Assembly (NCBI RefSeq): GCF_963678635.1
Contig: NC_087064.1
Location: 5,928,411-5,992,410 of the forward strand
Length of the DNA: 64,000 nt
Source: Symsagittifera roscoffensis
Taxonomy: Eukaryota; Xenacoelomorpha; Acoela; Convolutidae
Reading direction: 5' to 3'
Part shown: positions 1-11,268 of the stretch, one piece after another
Position numbering within the stretch: position 1 is the first letter of the stretch
Layout: every line of letters begins with the position of its first letter
Program-made: the position numbers and the translations under genes
Notes under the pieces: model-generated
The model's input: only the letters and a program-made list of their open reading frames with translations
Database searches by the model: none
Told to the model about the DNA's origin: nothing

Positions 1-345
1 TGGGTTTTTTTTTCTCTTCAGACAAATTTCGACTTTTTAACTAGCCATTTTTGACGGAATTTTTTGATATCAATCGAAAGGTATTGTTGTCCCGAGCTCA
101 AATTTGAAAAGATATTTCACCTGTGATTATTTTTCGTAAAGTTATGGGGGTTTAAAGATTGCCATTTTGGCCAATTTGAGACAATTAACGCGCGATATAT
201 TTCGCGCTATTAACGCGTATGCGGAGGTTTAATCCGTCTTAGAAATCGTTCCAGATTGGTTAAAAGAATCTTATTTGCCATAATTGATTGGTTACAAGGA
301 GCTAAACCAATCTTTTTGTCCTTTAAATGGAGTGTGGGGAGATGA
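1..345 (-). repeat. Foldback-family half-unit, truncated by the window start
   Basis: This segment matches the right arm of the palindrome at 33,296-34,081 in the same orientation. Shared landmarks in order are a CTTCAGACAAATTTCGAC block, a GTTATGGGGGTTTAAAGATTG block, ATTAACGCGCGATATATTTCGCGC, and a GCCATAATTG block near the end. It has no coding capacity. The sequence after it (about 318-360) still resembles the family's outer part. Minus strand is used only to mark it as inverse to the left-arm copies at 29,500-33,640. Confidence 0.75.
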
Positions 346-441
346 TTTTTGTAAAAAAATTTCAAATTTAAAAAAAAATGTTTTTAAATTTTTTTTAAAT
401 TTAATTTTTTAATGTTATTACTGCTCTATAAAACCTTAAAA

Positions 442-486
442 GGCAGTCGGAACATTCAGGGCTTCGTCCGGATACGAGCATTCTTG
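442..486 (-). repeat. Dispersed ~45-bp motif copy
   Basis: The block reads CAGTCGGAACATTCAGGGCTTCG then ATACGAGCATTCTTG with short variation between them. The same block or its reverse complement recurs about a dozen times in the window (for example near 7,034, 19,074, 29,366, 29,830, 29,887, 32,758, 36,927 and 41,092). It usually sits next to half-units of the foldback family, so it is probably the family's outer end. Confidence 0.7.
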
Positions 487-640
487 TTACACTAATGTTC
501 TAATGTTCAAACAAAAGAAAAGTAAACGGCAGAATAGTAACCAATTGAGCTTTTAATTCCCTAGACAAATCCAGTGATTCTTAAGACTATAACAAAAATT
601 ATAAATGATTTAAAAATTTTTTTATATTCCTACGAAAGAG

Positions 641-903
641 GGTACTAGTTTACTCGTTTGGTCCCTCAAAAACGTGGTCCCTAATATAAACCTAGGTACA
701 CTATGTGGCTAATTCTATCAGTAAGCCTTTTTTGTTTCTCTATATTGCTGTCCAAACCGGCCTGATTAGTCTAGCGGGTGCAAATACGGATAGCATCCCC
801 AAGGCGTACGTTCAGATCCCGTGCTGGTCCTTCTTTTAGAAAATAGGCGGGACCAATCATCTAAACTAGTTTTGTCACGGGACCAAACAAGTAAACTAGT
901 ACC
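641..903. mobile_element. MITE with 25-bp inverted termini and a perfect 8-bp target duplication
   Basis: The left end GGTACTAGTTTACTCGTTTG continues to TCCC, and the right end is its inverse with one mismatch (641-665 against 879-903). CGAAAGAG flanks both sides (633-640 and 904-911), a perfect 8-bp duplication typical of hAT superfamily insertions. No transposase is encoded. A tRNA-like segment lies inside at about 757-831. The termini differ from the CAGGGGCGG hAT MITEs elsewhere in the window, so this is a separate family. Confidence 0.85.
757..831 (+). other. tRNA-like segment (A and B boxes) inside the MITE
   Basis: An A-box-like TTAGTCTAGCGG (766-777) is followed by a B-box-like GTTCAGATCCC (810-820) at tRNA-like spacing. 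The flanks AACCGGC and GCTGGTC can pair as an imperfect acceptor stem, and a T-rich stretch follows. The T-stem pairs poorly, so this is more likely a decayed tRNA or a SINE head captured by the MITE than a working tRNA gene. Anticodon identity is not assignable. Confidence 0.5.
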
Positions 904-911
904 CGAAAGAG

Positions 912-2863
912 TACCTAGTTAAAGCAATTAGCGCATGCTAATAGACACACATGCTTATCGCTACGCCTCCGGCGGTTTTGCAATTTTTTTAAAAAATTTT
1001 TAGACAGATTGGGCTGTCATGCTTAATTGCCGGTGAACACAATTCCTTCGAAGCGTTTAAGGGAGCCGAAATTGAGCGTATATAGAACACAAAAAGAAGA
1101 AAGCTTCAAAAACTGCTTTGAAGGCTGCAAATAATTCGTGAAAGCTGATTAACTAGAATAAGAAATTGGCCGTAAAATTTTGTTTGAGTGTAATGGTGGC
1201 TGGTTTATATTTCATCCGAAATCTGCAATTTAAGTACATGGTTGTAAAACCATATTTCAGGGCGACACTTTGTCGCCAAGTATTTTACTACAATTTTTAA
1301 AACGAGACAAATTATTGTTGACCTCGCTCTTACCGTAAAACCTAAAATATTACGAGAAGTGTATGCAATACGGATACCAGATTACATCAAAATGACCATT
1401 TGGATCAAAACAACACCCCTAAATCCCTAAATCCGCCCTTGTGGCGGAGGTCGTTAACTTGATTCTAAAGTTTTCAGCAAGTCAGAATCAACTATGATAC
1501 ACGCATTGCTAATCTTGTACTCCAAATCAAATCTAGGAGAGGAGGATATAAGCTTTCTAGACCCGTTTCAGAAAACTTTGCTTACAAAAAATTCAACTTT
1601 CAAGTGTTGTTACTCTCGATGTTTTTGTTGAAAAATGCGACTTTTTTCAACAGTGCATAACTTTAAGCTTGAGAGCTGCTTCTCACTATCAAAAAATTGT
1701 GTGCCCAAAGACTCCTACCAAGTAAAGACCCTAAAACTGTCCAAAAAGGGCTTTTTATCACTCTATTTCTTAACATAAGAAGTAATAAACTTCAAATTTC
1801 TAAATCAGAAGTGATAAAAGCTGAAGTCTGAATGGCCAGCATAATTTTTTTGCCTTCCGTCCATCGATGTTGATAAAAATTCCTTACTGCTTATTACCAT
1901 CAGATTTGACGCATGTCAATTAGCTAAAAGAGCTCTCGAGGGTTCAATTTGAGAACAACTGCTCTGGAAAATAGTCTCCCATGATACCGTCTGATTATCA
2001 ATTTTAATAAGAAGTCTTGCACCAAATTGCGCTCTTTGAGACCACTTCAAAATTTTAATTCCGCTCCATGTAGAAATCTGACGCAGTCGCCAGAAATCTC
2101 AGGTCTTACCCGCACTTACAAAAAATGGATAGCATTTGATTTTGTACAGTTATGTAGCAAAGATCTAAAAAAAATGATTTGAATCGGTTTTAAAATTGGT
2201 TAAGTCTGATACAAAAATGTAGCTTGAAAAATCAATTTCAATTAACTGTAACTCGATTAAAATACATTTTTGAAACTTTTTTGTGTATTTTTTCATAAGT
2301 TTTTTAGTAATAACAAAATAAATTTCACTCGATTTTTACCCACTTAAGCTTCGAAACAAACGCAATAATTATATTGTCAATTTTGTTGCAATTTTGATGA
2401 GTTTTACTATATTACAAAAATCCATCCAAATTGATAAAAATCAATTATTTGGGCAATAAAACAATTTTTTTCTGCCGTATAAATCCGTTTGAATCCGCTC
2501 TTAATCGATTTACATTCTATCGATTTTTAAATTCTGCATATTATCTGTGAAAAAAAAATCTTTTAATTTCATTTCAATCTCAAACTTCTTAGTGGGGGCA
2601 TGCACTAAACAGTCCAAAATCAGTATTTCTCAATCTTCAACAGAAAATAAAGCAAATGAGTTTAATTGGCTACTTTGTCAATCAACTTCTAGCAACATCT
2701 TCAAAAATTTCTTTTAAAGCGTTTTTAACCTGGAAAAATCAATTTTTTCGAATTTTTTTCTGGTGCCTTGTTTCAGAAGTGTCTTGAAATGACCTTCTTA
2801 GATAATTTGTTGAAATTATTTGGCAGAACTATACATTGTCAGTATTTTTGTTTATTTTTTCAT
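912..2863. other. No gene recognised
   Basis: AT-rich sequence with no convincing reading frame. A CCCTAAATCCGCCCTTG block at about 1,420-1,436 resembles the right end of the CAGGGGCGG hAT MITE family without its left end. Confidence 0.5.
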
Positions 2864-3630
2864 CTAATGGAAATAATTATTGAAATGCCTGATTGCGTTG
2901 CTCGTATAGAGTGGCTAAAATTAGCCAGTCTGTTTCAACTGCACAAACTTCAGCTCAAGATATAAAAATATTCATTTAGGACCATTTAGTGCGTAAGATC
3001 TGAAGTTTAAATTCAAATTCAAGCGTTTTCTAATCAAAACTACTGACAACTCAGGAGATTGATTTAGGAAAAACATTCACTGTTAATGTCGTTGTTGATT
3101 TGACAACTGCTATTCATCAGATTTGTCGAGAAATTTAACGCCATAAACGCCCATTCAAAGATAAACATAATGGAAAAAGTTTTAAGAACAAGCAAGTCTG
3201 CTCGTATCAGTTTGAACCCCTCAATCTTTCGACAGCCTTTTAAAGCCTGCTGAGTAGTGTTCGCTTTAACAACAATGTTGAAAGTTTGCAAATAGAAAAT
3301 ATTTTAGACCGCTTTGTGCATAAGATTCGAACTCTTTTTTATTTAAAATTCAAACGTCTTCTGATCAAAATTACTGAGCATTCAGGAGAAAAAAATTTGG
3401 TAAATTACATTCACTGTTAATATCGTTTTGTTTTGACAACTGCAATTCATCGCATTTTTTCTGAAAATTAGCATTATAAACGCCCTTTCAAAGATAATCA
3501 TAATGGAAATAATTTTTAGAACAAGCAAGCCTGCTTGTATCAGTGTGAAACCTGCATTCGTCCGACTGCCTTTTAAAGCCTACTGAGTGGTGTTGGCTTC
3601 GATAACAATGTTGAAAGTTTGCAAGTAGAA
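2864..3630. repeat. Tandem duplication, unit about 325 bp, about 2.3 copies
   Basis: Unit 1 (about 2,975-3,300) and unit 2 (about 3,301-3,630) share, in order, an ACTGACAACTCAGGAG-type block, TTCACTGTTAAT, a TTTGACAACTGC block, AACGCCC with ATTCAAAGATAA-type sequence, and the dispersed 45-bp motif. A partial third copy precedes them from about 2,864. Short frames read through here are not conserved between units, so it is annotated as a repeat rather than a gene. Confidence 0.75.
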
Positions 3631-4237
3631 AATTTTTTTCAGAACTATCCCCTCACAGTTCATTATAAAAAGATATGCTTTGCACAGAGAAAAGTATGAA
3701 ATAGACACACATTCATGCCTTAATTTAGTTTAGAATGATTTCTACTACGGAATAAATCTCTGCTTACGCGTTAAAAAGCACTAAAAATATCGAGCATTAA
3801 TTATCCATAATTGGGCAAATTGGCAATCGAGGGGGAATATCTTTTAAGAATTGAGTTCAGCTTTACAATACTTTTTCGATGATATGAAAAAATATGCCAA
3901 AAAGAGCTTGTTAAAAAGTCAAATTTTTCTTTATTGGAGTTCAATTATTCGATAAATTACATCGAAAGTCAAAACAAAGCCAAAACAAAGCCAAAACAAA
4001 AATGTAGGAACAAGAATTCACTAAATTTAAAAGCATGGCGTTTAAGTTTATTTAAATTTAAAAATAAAATGATGAGATGAGAGAAACGTTCGAAAGTTAA
4101 ATGAAGTTTCTTCACATTATTTGCAAGTACTTATTAATGTGATAAGAACTTTTGAACCTTTTGTGTGAAATTTAATTGCAAAAAAAATTGTATTTCCAAT
4201 AACCTCGTAATGAAGCGATCAATTTGTAATAAATCTC
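3631..4237. other. No gene recognised
   Basis: AT-rich sequence without a convincing reading frame or structured repeat. A short CAAAACAAAGC triplication is visible near 3,970-4,000. Confidence 0.4.
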
Positions 4238-4401
4238 GGCTCCAAAAAATAACTTACACCAATCGTTTCGGTTAATAGCTCGTGAAAGTACCTTATGAGA
4301 CCAACATATTATCATCTTCTTGGCTCTAAAAATTAACTTACACCAATCGTTTCGTTTAATAGCTCGTGAAAGTACCTTGTGAGACCAACATGTTATCTTG
4401 T
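4238..4401. repeat. Direct repeat, unit about 84 bp, two copies
   Basis: GGCTCCAAAAAATAACTTAC (from 4,238) and GGCTCTAAAAATTAACTTAC (from 4,322) each continue through ACACCAATCGTTTCG, AGCTCGTGAAAGTACCTT and GAGACCAACAT. A further short duplication of the GTGAGACCAACATG block lies just downstream at about 4,396-4,413. It appears to be a recent local duplication with no coding sense. Confidence 0.85.
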
Positions 4402-5194
4402 GAGACCAACATGAAGATACTAGTGTAGTCTAGATTTCCTAAAATTTGAATTGGTCAAAATGATTTTTGTATTCTTTTAATAATCATTGTGATTTCTAAA
4501 ATCCAAATAAAATAAGTTTTCAACACAAAAAAAAGACCTAATAAAAGCAACTATTGCATGCTAACAAGCACATATGAATAGATCTAAACAATTATTGCAT
4601 GCTAACAAGCACACATTACTACCTTAAGAAGGCCCCAGTTAGGCACATTGATTGCACAAATTAATCGCGCGTTGTTTATCTCAACATGGCAAAATGACTA
4701 ACTTTGAACCCCCATGTCCTTATAAAAATTGGTTGCAAGTGAAACTACTTTTTAAATTTGAGCTCAAGGCAACAAAAAATTTCAGATGACATAGCAAAAT
4801 TTTGTTCAAAAAGCAAATATAAAAATTGAGAAAAATGGTCTCGAAAAAAACCACCCTTGCACAAATATTCCATCAATTTCTTTAAAAGTCAGAACAACAA
4901 AAGTAAATGGTTAGAGCCCTTTAGAGTCATTTATTCAGCAAGGAAGTAGAAATAGAAAAATTTTTCGGTGAAAATAACAGATGAGCTGCTTATCTTGCCT
5001 ATGCTAATCTTGTCTCTCGTAACAAAAAGAGAAAGTTGGCAGAAGTTCTGGTGTGAATTTATTTCTGTCGTCGCAAAATAGTAAAAAAAAAACGGAAATT
5101 TGAAACCATTTTTTTCCAAAACAGAGACGCTTTTCTCAACGCATTTTTGTCTTAATCCATCTCAAAACTGAGAATTTTTCACACATAATTTTAT
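4402..5194. other. No gene; short direct repeat and foldback-family fragment
   Basis: GCATGCTAACAAGCACA occurs twice (about 4,557 and 4,597). From about 4,660 to 4,850 there is weak similarity to the foldback family: an ATTAATCGCGCGTTG block, then AACCCCCATG, then a GAGCTCAAGGCAACAA block. No convincing coding frame is present. Confidence 0.45.
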
Positions 5195-5400
5195 ATATGA
5201 ACTTAATATAGTGGCAATAGCGATGTGTGAGGTTGACCTCCAGCTACAGGTCTGCTGCTACAGGTCTGCTCCAGTTGTATTGAACCTCCAGCTACAGATC
5301 TGCAACAGCATGACCGTCAAGTTCGCCATAGCGAGTCGCAAACAAAAAACTCTTAGCTCAACAAAAACTTAGCTCAACAAAAAACTCAATTTGGGGAAAT
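5195..5400 (+). repeat. Head-less fragment related to the SINE at 23,036-23,360
   Basis: Shared blocks in the same order as the minus strand of the SINE are a GGCAAT block, GTGTGAGG, TTGACCTCCAGCT with CAGGTCT, and further on CGAGTCGCA. The tRNA-like head is missing and CTACAGGTCTGCT is locally duplicated. This is an old fragment. Confidence 0.45.
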
Positions 5401-5474
5401 AAGATTAACTGACAATGCTTAGACAGGCAGAATAGCTTTATTAACCTGCTCTGCAATTTACAGAAACCACAATT

Positions 5475-5674
5475 NNNNNNNNNNNNNNNNNNNNNNNNNN
5501 NNNNNNNNNNNNNNNNNNNNNNNNNNNNNNNNNNNNNNNNNNNNNNNNNNNNNNNNNNNNNNNNNNNNNNNNNNNNNNNNNNNNNNNNNNNNNNNNNNNN
5601 NNNNNNNNNNNNNNNNNNNNNNNNNNNNNNNNNNNNNNNNNNNNNNNNNNNNNNNNNNNNNNNNNNNNNNNNNN
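5475..5674. other. Assembly gap (200 N)
   Basis: Exactly 200 N separate two sequence blocks, a round size that suggests a scaffold gap of nominal length. Features cannot be called across it. Confidence 0.99.
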
Positions 5675-5912
5675 TCCTGGTATGAAAATTATATTTAATA
5701 AAGAATATTAAGTTTTATATTCTTAACAAAAATAATTTGCATACAAGGTTAATCTGCAAAAATCCATGGATAATCTGCTATCAAAGAAATAGGAACTATT
5801 TCTACAAAATAGGACAAATAAAACAAAATAGGACAAATAAAACAATTTGTTTCGAAAATTAAAAAAAAAACGAAAATCCAGTTACTCTGAGAGCAGCAAA
5901 AAATCTTCAAAC

Positions 5913-6231
5913 CAGGGAAATAGGATTTTCTCGAAGGGGGATTTTCAAAAAAAATACTCAATTTTTTCATATTTTTTCTTAAACCGATAAAAAATGATTT
6001 TACAAGCTCTCCAGAAAGAAAACACTTTGAGACTATATTTCGACAAAAAAAAAAAACGCCGCGAACAAATTTTTGAAAAAATTGCCAAAAAAGAGTTTTT
6101 GGAAACTTTTTGGTAAGGTAAGCTTTGAGCAAAACATTGAGTTCTTTTGGCACGAGCTTTCTCTAAAAATTACTATTTATTGGGAGAGCCATTGGGTGAG
6201 GGAAAAGTTTGAGACCCTCAAATCCACCCTG
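5913..6231. mobile_element. hAT-type MITE, CAGGG family, 319 bp
   Basis: The left end begins CAGGGAAATAGGATTTTCTCG and the right end finishes CCTCAAATCCACCCTG, diverged from the CAGGGGCGGAT/ATCCGCCCCTG termini of better-preserved copies. The flanks CTTCAAAC (5,905-5,912) and CTTCAAAT (6,232-6,239) form an 8-bp duplication with one mismatch. Length equals the copy at 58,980-59,298. A 91-codon open frame crosses it but is not shared with other copies, so I treat it as chance. Confidence 0.8.
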
Positions 6232-7689
6232 CTTCAAATCAGAGAACTCCTCGGGAAAAATGAATTTAGTTTGCTGAAACAATGCAATACAATGCTTGTA
6301 GCTGAATTTGAAAGATCGTTAAAAGTGAATAGGAAACATAAGAAATAGGCTCACGCTTTTGTCAAAAAAACAAAAATTTCGAAGATTTTTTTTTCTCGAG
6401 ACAGTGGCACATGCTTTTTTGAGCAACAAAATTTTGATAGAGAAAAAGTTGAGCGGAAAAAGCACGTTTTAAATAGTGATAAGATAATGTGTTTTAAATT
6501 ATTATGATTTCAAACTGTGCCCTGGATAGGCGCAAAATCTGGTGTCTGTAGCTCTCTGAAATCCAAAGACAAGTCTTGATACTTATTAAAATTTTGTCGG
6601 ACCGATCAAAAAAAAACGACAAACGAAGAAGAAAGAGAGCGTCCTGGTTGCGAAATATGTCTCAGCAATGAAAAATACATCCAAATAGCAGTCAGACAAG
6701 ATAATGAAACGAGAGCTGGGAGAACTTGCTTTCTTGGGTGAAAAATTTATACATATAGCTGATATCCAACAAAAACATTATAAAAAATAATTGAGGACAC
6801 AGTTTCTAGTCAAAGTTGAAACTCGTTTGTTTGAATAACTTGCTCAGTCTCATTTTGCCAAATTTGAATTTAATCGAACATTAAGATTTACGTTTTTTTC
6901 GATTGATTTTGTTTTTCGATTGATATAAAAACTTTTAAGGAGGAGTAAGCTATAAAATTTCTCCCATTGAAAAATCTGACAGAACAGTTACTTTTGAAGT
7001 GAAACACAAGAAGAAGGAAGTTAAAGTTATTCAGGATTGCTCGTATCAAGGCGAAGCCCTGAATTTTCCGACTGCCTTCTTAGGTCAATGGAGAAGACGT
7101 GCAAAGAAGTATCTCAGGAGTTTTTAAAGAAAACAACAGATGTTGGAAACATTTAAAGTGACATAAGCAAAAATGACAGGTACTTTTTCAGAAAAAAGAA
7201 CTGAACATTTTGTATACCACAAATTTCTCTGCTGAAGAAAGCATAGATTCGAAGATGTATTGAAAAAAAGAGACTAAAAACTAATTTAAGAGTTATGATT
7301 TGCTTAACAGTGTCACATAGGCCAGGCATTCGCTTCGCAGCATTTCTTTTTTTAAGCAAAATGTTGTTTAAAAACAGAGGCGAGATGGAGAAAATTTGTC
7401 CTAGATATCTACTATAAACCACAAATTTTAGACAATGCTAGAATAACCAATCTTAACCAATTGATTGGGCTATAATTTAGACAATTAGATAGTTAGCTCA
7501 AGATTTTGTTTTAAGTGTAGTGACATTTCAAGCACCAATGGTGAAATGTACTTCAGCGGTGCTTATCAACTTCTAAAGGCCTAAAAGATTTATTTATTTA
7601 AAAAAAAACGGTGAAAAAAGAAAACTGTGATAATTGAATACTAGTCATTAGAATTGCGCAACCAATCAGGTTTGTATTACTCAGAGTAG
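6232..7689. other. No gene; repeat fragments
   Basis: A block at about 6,510-6,610 with TGGATAGGCGCAAAAT and GACAAGTCTT recurs in the second unit of the large duplication (about 17,165-17,220) and more weakly at 56,460. A copy of the dispersed 45-bp motif lies at 7,034-7,080. No convincing protein is encoded. Confidence 0.5.
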
Positions 7690-7729
7690 ACAATCGACTT
7701 TTTATATTACACAGTAAGCCTTCAAGGAA

Positions 7730-8195
7730 CAGGGTTGGCATGTTATTTAACATTGGTATTTAACATTGAATTTAACTTACAGTGTTATTTATAATTTCTA
7801 ACAGTGATGTTAGCTATTTCTTAGAAATATGAGTAATTCTTAGAAAAACACAACGCAACTATACTGCATGGTTGTCGCCGGAAGCTTGGTGGGCATCTGG
7901 TGCTCGTTTAGGCTTCGATAAAAAGTTTGTGGACTTGGCAGCAAGTCTGGTCAGCGCATGCCCTGCAGCTTCAGGACTTGAGAGGTGCTTTTCCACCCTG
8001 GGACTGACGTATGGGAATCTTCGTGCTCAACTCAGAGTTGAGAAAGCCGTAAAGTTGGCGTCTCTATTCAAGAAACGCAACTCTTGTTGATATGTTAATT
8101 TAATTAACAATTTAACAAAAATAACATGTTTTTTTTTTCGATAAATAACAGTTAGTTTGTTATTTTTGTTCTTAACTTACATTTTGCCAACCCTG
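7730..8195 (+). mobile_element. Internally deleted hAT transposon, 466 bp, perfect 8-bp target duplication
   Basis: The ends are CAGGGTTGGCA on the left and TGCCAACCCTG on the right, exact inverses over 10-11 bp. TCAAGGAA flanks both sides (7,722-7,729 and 8,196-8,203) without mismatch. The interior keeps only the C-terminal part of a hAT transposase (7,872-8,090) between AT-rich spacers. The likely origin is internal deletion of an autonomous element. It cannot move itself but could be mobilised in trans if an intact source exists elsewhere. Confidence 0.9.
7872..8090 (+). pseudogene. hAT transposase C-terminal dimerisation domain fragment
   Basis: The frame reads through a W-W pair followed by a stretch ending ACPAASGLERCFSTLG, then LRAQLRVEKAVKLASLF, and stops. 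The pattern small-small-G-x-E-R-x-F-S, then L-R-x-x-L-x-x-E-K-A, is the hAT C-terminal dimerisation region, known to mediate transposase oligomerisation. The DDE catalytic core, the BED zinc finger and a credible start codon are all absent. About 72 codons remain of a protein normally several hundred residues long. It could also be the last exon of a larger gene, but the element termini close by argue for a deletion derivative. Confidence 0.85.
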
Positions 8196-10130
8196 TCAAG
8201 GAACCATGGAACGCCAAACATTTGGCAATGATCCAGAGCCCTTCTGGTTGTTAGTTGATGAGTATTGGGTAATATATAATTTTTTCCCTGTCATCGCACA
8301 AGCTTCAACAAAGAGTTGGAAAATTCAAAACTACTTTTATTTTAAATGCGTTATGATTACTAATTTCAGTCCTCGGACTAAAATTATTCTTTACAGAACT
8401 TATTCAATTCAAGCAAATTGTTTAACAAAAGCGATTTTTTAAACAAAAAAAATGTCTGTATTTCAAACGTGTAATGTTTATTATTTCCAATTATCGGACT
8501 AGAATTATACTTTATAGAGCTTAATCAGTTCAGGTAGCAATTTTACTGCCGTGTTTTTGTTCAAACAAGCTGATGAAACATGACATTTAAAAAAATTTGA
8601 GCATATTTGTGCGGCTGATTAGCCATATAGAATAATTTCAATCTGCTTTTGTTCGACAGATTGTTGTTGTATGATTTTCAGAAAAAAAACAAGTGCTGGG
8701 TTCCAACTACCTTGTTTTGTTCAATCAACTGTACACTTAGGCTTGTGTGGTTTTTTTGTTCAACGAAGTTACAGATTATAAGCATCAAAAATCTAATATG
8801 ACAGTTTTGTATTTTCTGGATATCTGATTGATTGTGTTTCCTGAATTTTTTTGGATTATCGACCTAAGCCTCACCTCTCTTCAATAATTGTAAAAAGCAA
8901 AACAAATAATTCTTGCGATTTCGAAAAAAAATTACTAAATAATGGTGTTCGGTGCGACTTTTTAAATAGAATATTAAACGCTCAAAGTATTTCAGACTGA
9001 TTAAGTTCAGGCGAAAAAATAATTCCAGGCAAGAAATAGAAATTTAACAAGCATAAACCTAAAAATGTAATGATATATTGTAAAAAGTAAAATTATGAAG
9101 ACTTAAGTTTTCCAACTGTATCATGCATGTGAGCGATGCATTTTCTTTGCGGTAATTGGTTTTTTTCGCAGAAACAAGTTGAAAAACAAGAAAAACATTT
9201 TTTACTAAAAACCAAAATTTTTGTACCTTGCTAGAAGAGTGTTTGAGATCATGTTAGCTTTTTGGCTGGGCTGAAAACAAATACAATGAGATAATTACTT
9301 CAGGATATTGTTTGAGGCCCACAGGCAAAGAAGAAGTTTTGCCTCTACCAAGTAAAAGTAGAGGCTAAGCAGTTCCTCTTAAGGTATGGTGAAAGAAGAA
9401 GTAAATTTACTCGTGATACTTGATTACTTAAGACTAAGATTTGCTAAACTTATTAGGCTTTTTTTACAAGCAGTAGACAATCAGTCTTGTATTACCCACA
9501 GTAAACCTTCATTAATTCCCAGAATTCAAAATTTTTGATGATGATCAAAAATTCTTCCGGGTGTTAGTTGATGAAAATTGGGTAATATTTGCTTTCGTCC
9601 CTACATCAAACAAGCATACAGACGCTCCAACAATGAATTTGAAAAGCAGCAAAATTGCTTTTTTTTGCATTTTTTCGAAAATCTATTCAAGTTTAAATGC
9701 GTAGTATCGGCTAATGAATTCTCGGATTAAAATTAACTTATATAGTGTTTTTGGTTCAAACAGAAAATTACTGCAAATCCTTGTTCAAAAGAGCTAGCAA
9801 AACATAATCTTTCGTCAGATTTGAGCATTATCCACGGTTGATTAGCTTTAAGTATTTATTTCACTTCGCTCTTAGTCAGCAGTTAGTCTTACTGCAAAAT
9901 TTTGAGACAACCAAGTGTGTGCTTCCATAATTTTGTACGCTTTTATTGTTCAACCAAGGCTCAGAATATCAGTATCTAGAATCTAATTTGAGAATTATAT
10001 GTTTGGCTGGATATCTGATTTTTGTTTTCAAAACAATTTTGAATTATCAACCTTAACCTCAACTTTCTTCAAAAACTTAAAGAAGCAGGATCAATTGTAT
10101 AATTCTTCTCTCAAATCGATTGAAGGGGGG

Positions 10131-11119
10131 AAAATGAATTTTTAAAAAACTAATTTCACTCAAAGTTAACTAATTTCACTCAAAATTCACTCAAAGTTAA
10201 CCGTATTACTAAAAAAACTGTAATAAAACTTTAACCTAGGTAATTAACAGCAAACAAATGCAGGGTTTGTATGAAATGCACATTTTATACATATATAATT
10301 TTCAAAACTAATACAAGCTTGGTGAGGTCAGTTAGGGGAGAGATTGTACGGTTGATCTAAGAAACAAAACAGGTAATTGTTTTTATTTCGAACTAAATTA
10401 CTGACTACTAGTACTAGTGCTCGATGTTATTTTTTACTTCAAAGAAGCTCATTTTTTGTTAACTTTTTTACGGTAGTTTTTTTGATATAATCTGCAAAAT
10501 ATTGATGTCTTCAGCTCAAAATTAGAAAAATAGTTCACCTATTTTTAACGGTCAAGATATTCCGGTGATGAAGTAATCTCGGGTGAAGAAAAAAAATGCA
10601 ATAATTTGAACTCAGGCAGGCTAGTTTGTTCGTTGATGCATGCAATACACATCATATTACGTAGCGAGTGGGAGTATGTTTTTTTTAAAAAGAGAAAACT
10701 CGATTTTTTTGAATTGCATCAGTATCTTTCAATTGAATACTATTTCATTTCAATGTACAAGCTAGGTAGAAAATACTTTGTGGTCAGCCATGTTTTACTA
10801 GTTTCCACGCAACATGAGGTGCCACAGATTTAACTGAGATGATGTCAAGTGTTATTGCAAACTAAAAAATTTTGAGAAAACTACGACAAAATTGTAAAAT
10901 TTCAGATCAATTTTTTTAAGCTAAAAAAAAACTTCTATTTATTAAGGAATTGGGATCAACTGAATAAATACTCCTTTTCAAGAAAGGAGGAGTAATTGCT
11001 AAATAGACTATTTTTGTCAAACTTTTCGACCAATCAGAATGCAGCAAAATTAGAATTTTCAAAACAACGCTCTTGTGCCAATTTACTGCTTTCATTTATA
11101 AGGTGGACATTTCTAAGTG
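10131..11119. other. No gene recognised
   Basis: AT-rich. An ACTAATTTCACTCAAA block is repeated near 10,150-10,190. GGGGAGAGATTGTACGG at about 10,335 resembles one terminus of the MITE at 24,386-24,695. A 75-codon open frame at 10,606-10,833 shows no recognisable domain. Confidence 0.45.
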
Positions 11120-11268
11120 AATACCGAAATTTGACTATACCTACGGTGAGATCAAGTGATACCGTGTAAGCATCTGACATGTCAAACAACCGAAAATCTA
11201 AACAGTGTTGAAATCATCTCAAAACTGCTTTATTAGGGCAAACATCCGCCATTTTTTAAAAAGTAGGT

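Larger units (their letters stand above)
7690..10130. repeat. Diverged tandem duplication, copies at about 7,690-8,930 and 9,470-10,125
   Basis: The copies align through a CACAGTAA(G/A)CCTTCA block, GTGTTAGTTGATGA with TTGGGTAATAT, an AAATGCGT block, a CTCGGA(C/T)TAAAATTA block, TTGAGCAT with GATTAGC, a GGATATCTGATT block, and CC(T)AA(C/G)CCTCA-type sequence near the end. The first copy has acquired the hAT element at 7,730-8,195, while the second shows the corresponding site without it. Neither copy has a long open frame. Confidence 0.75.

Noticed and set aside
755-835. Functional tRNA gene
   Set aside because: Stem pairing is incomplete, especially in the T-arm, and it sits inside a MITE.
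4549-4620. Possible CRISPR-like spaced repeats (GCATGCTAACAAGCACA twice)
   Set aside because: Only two copies in a eukaryotic repeat-rich setting; no array.
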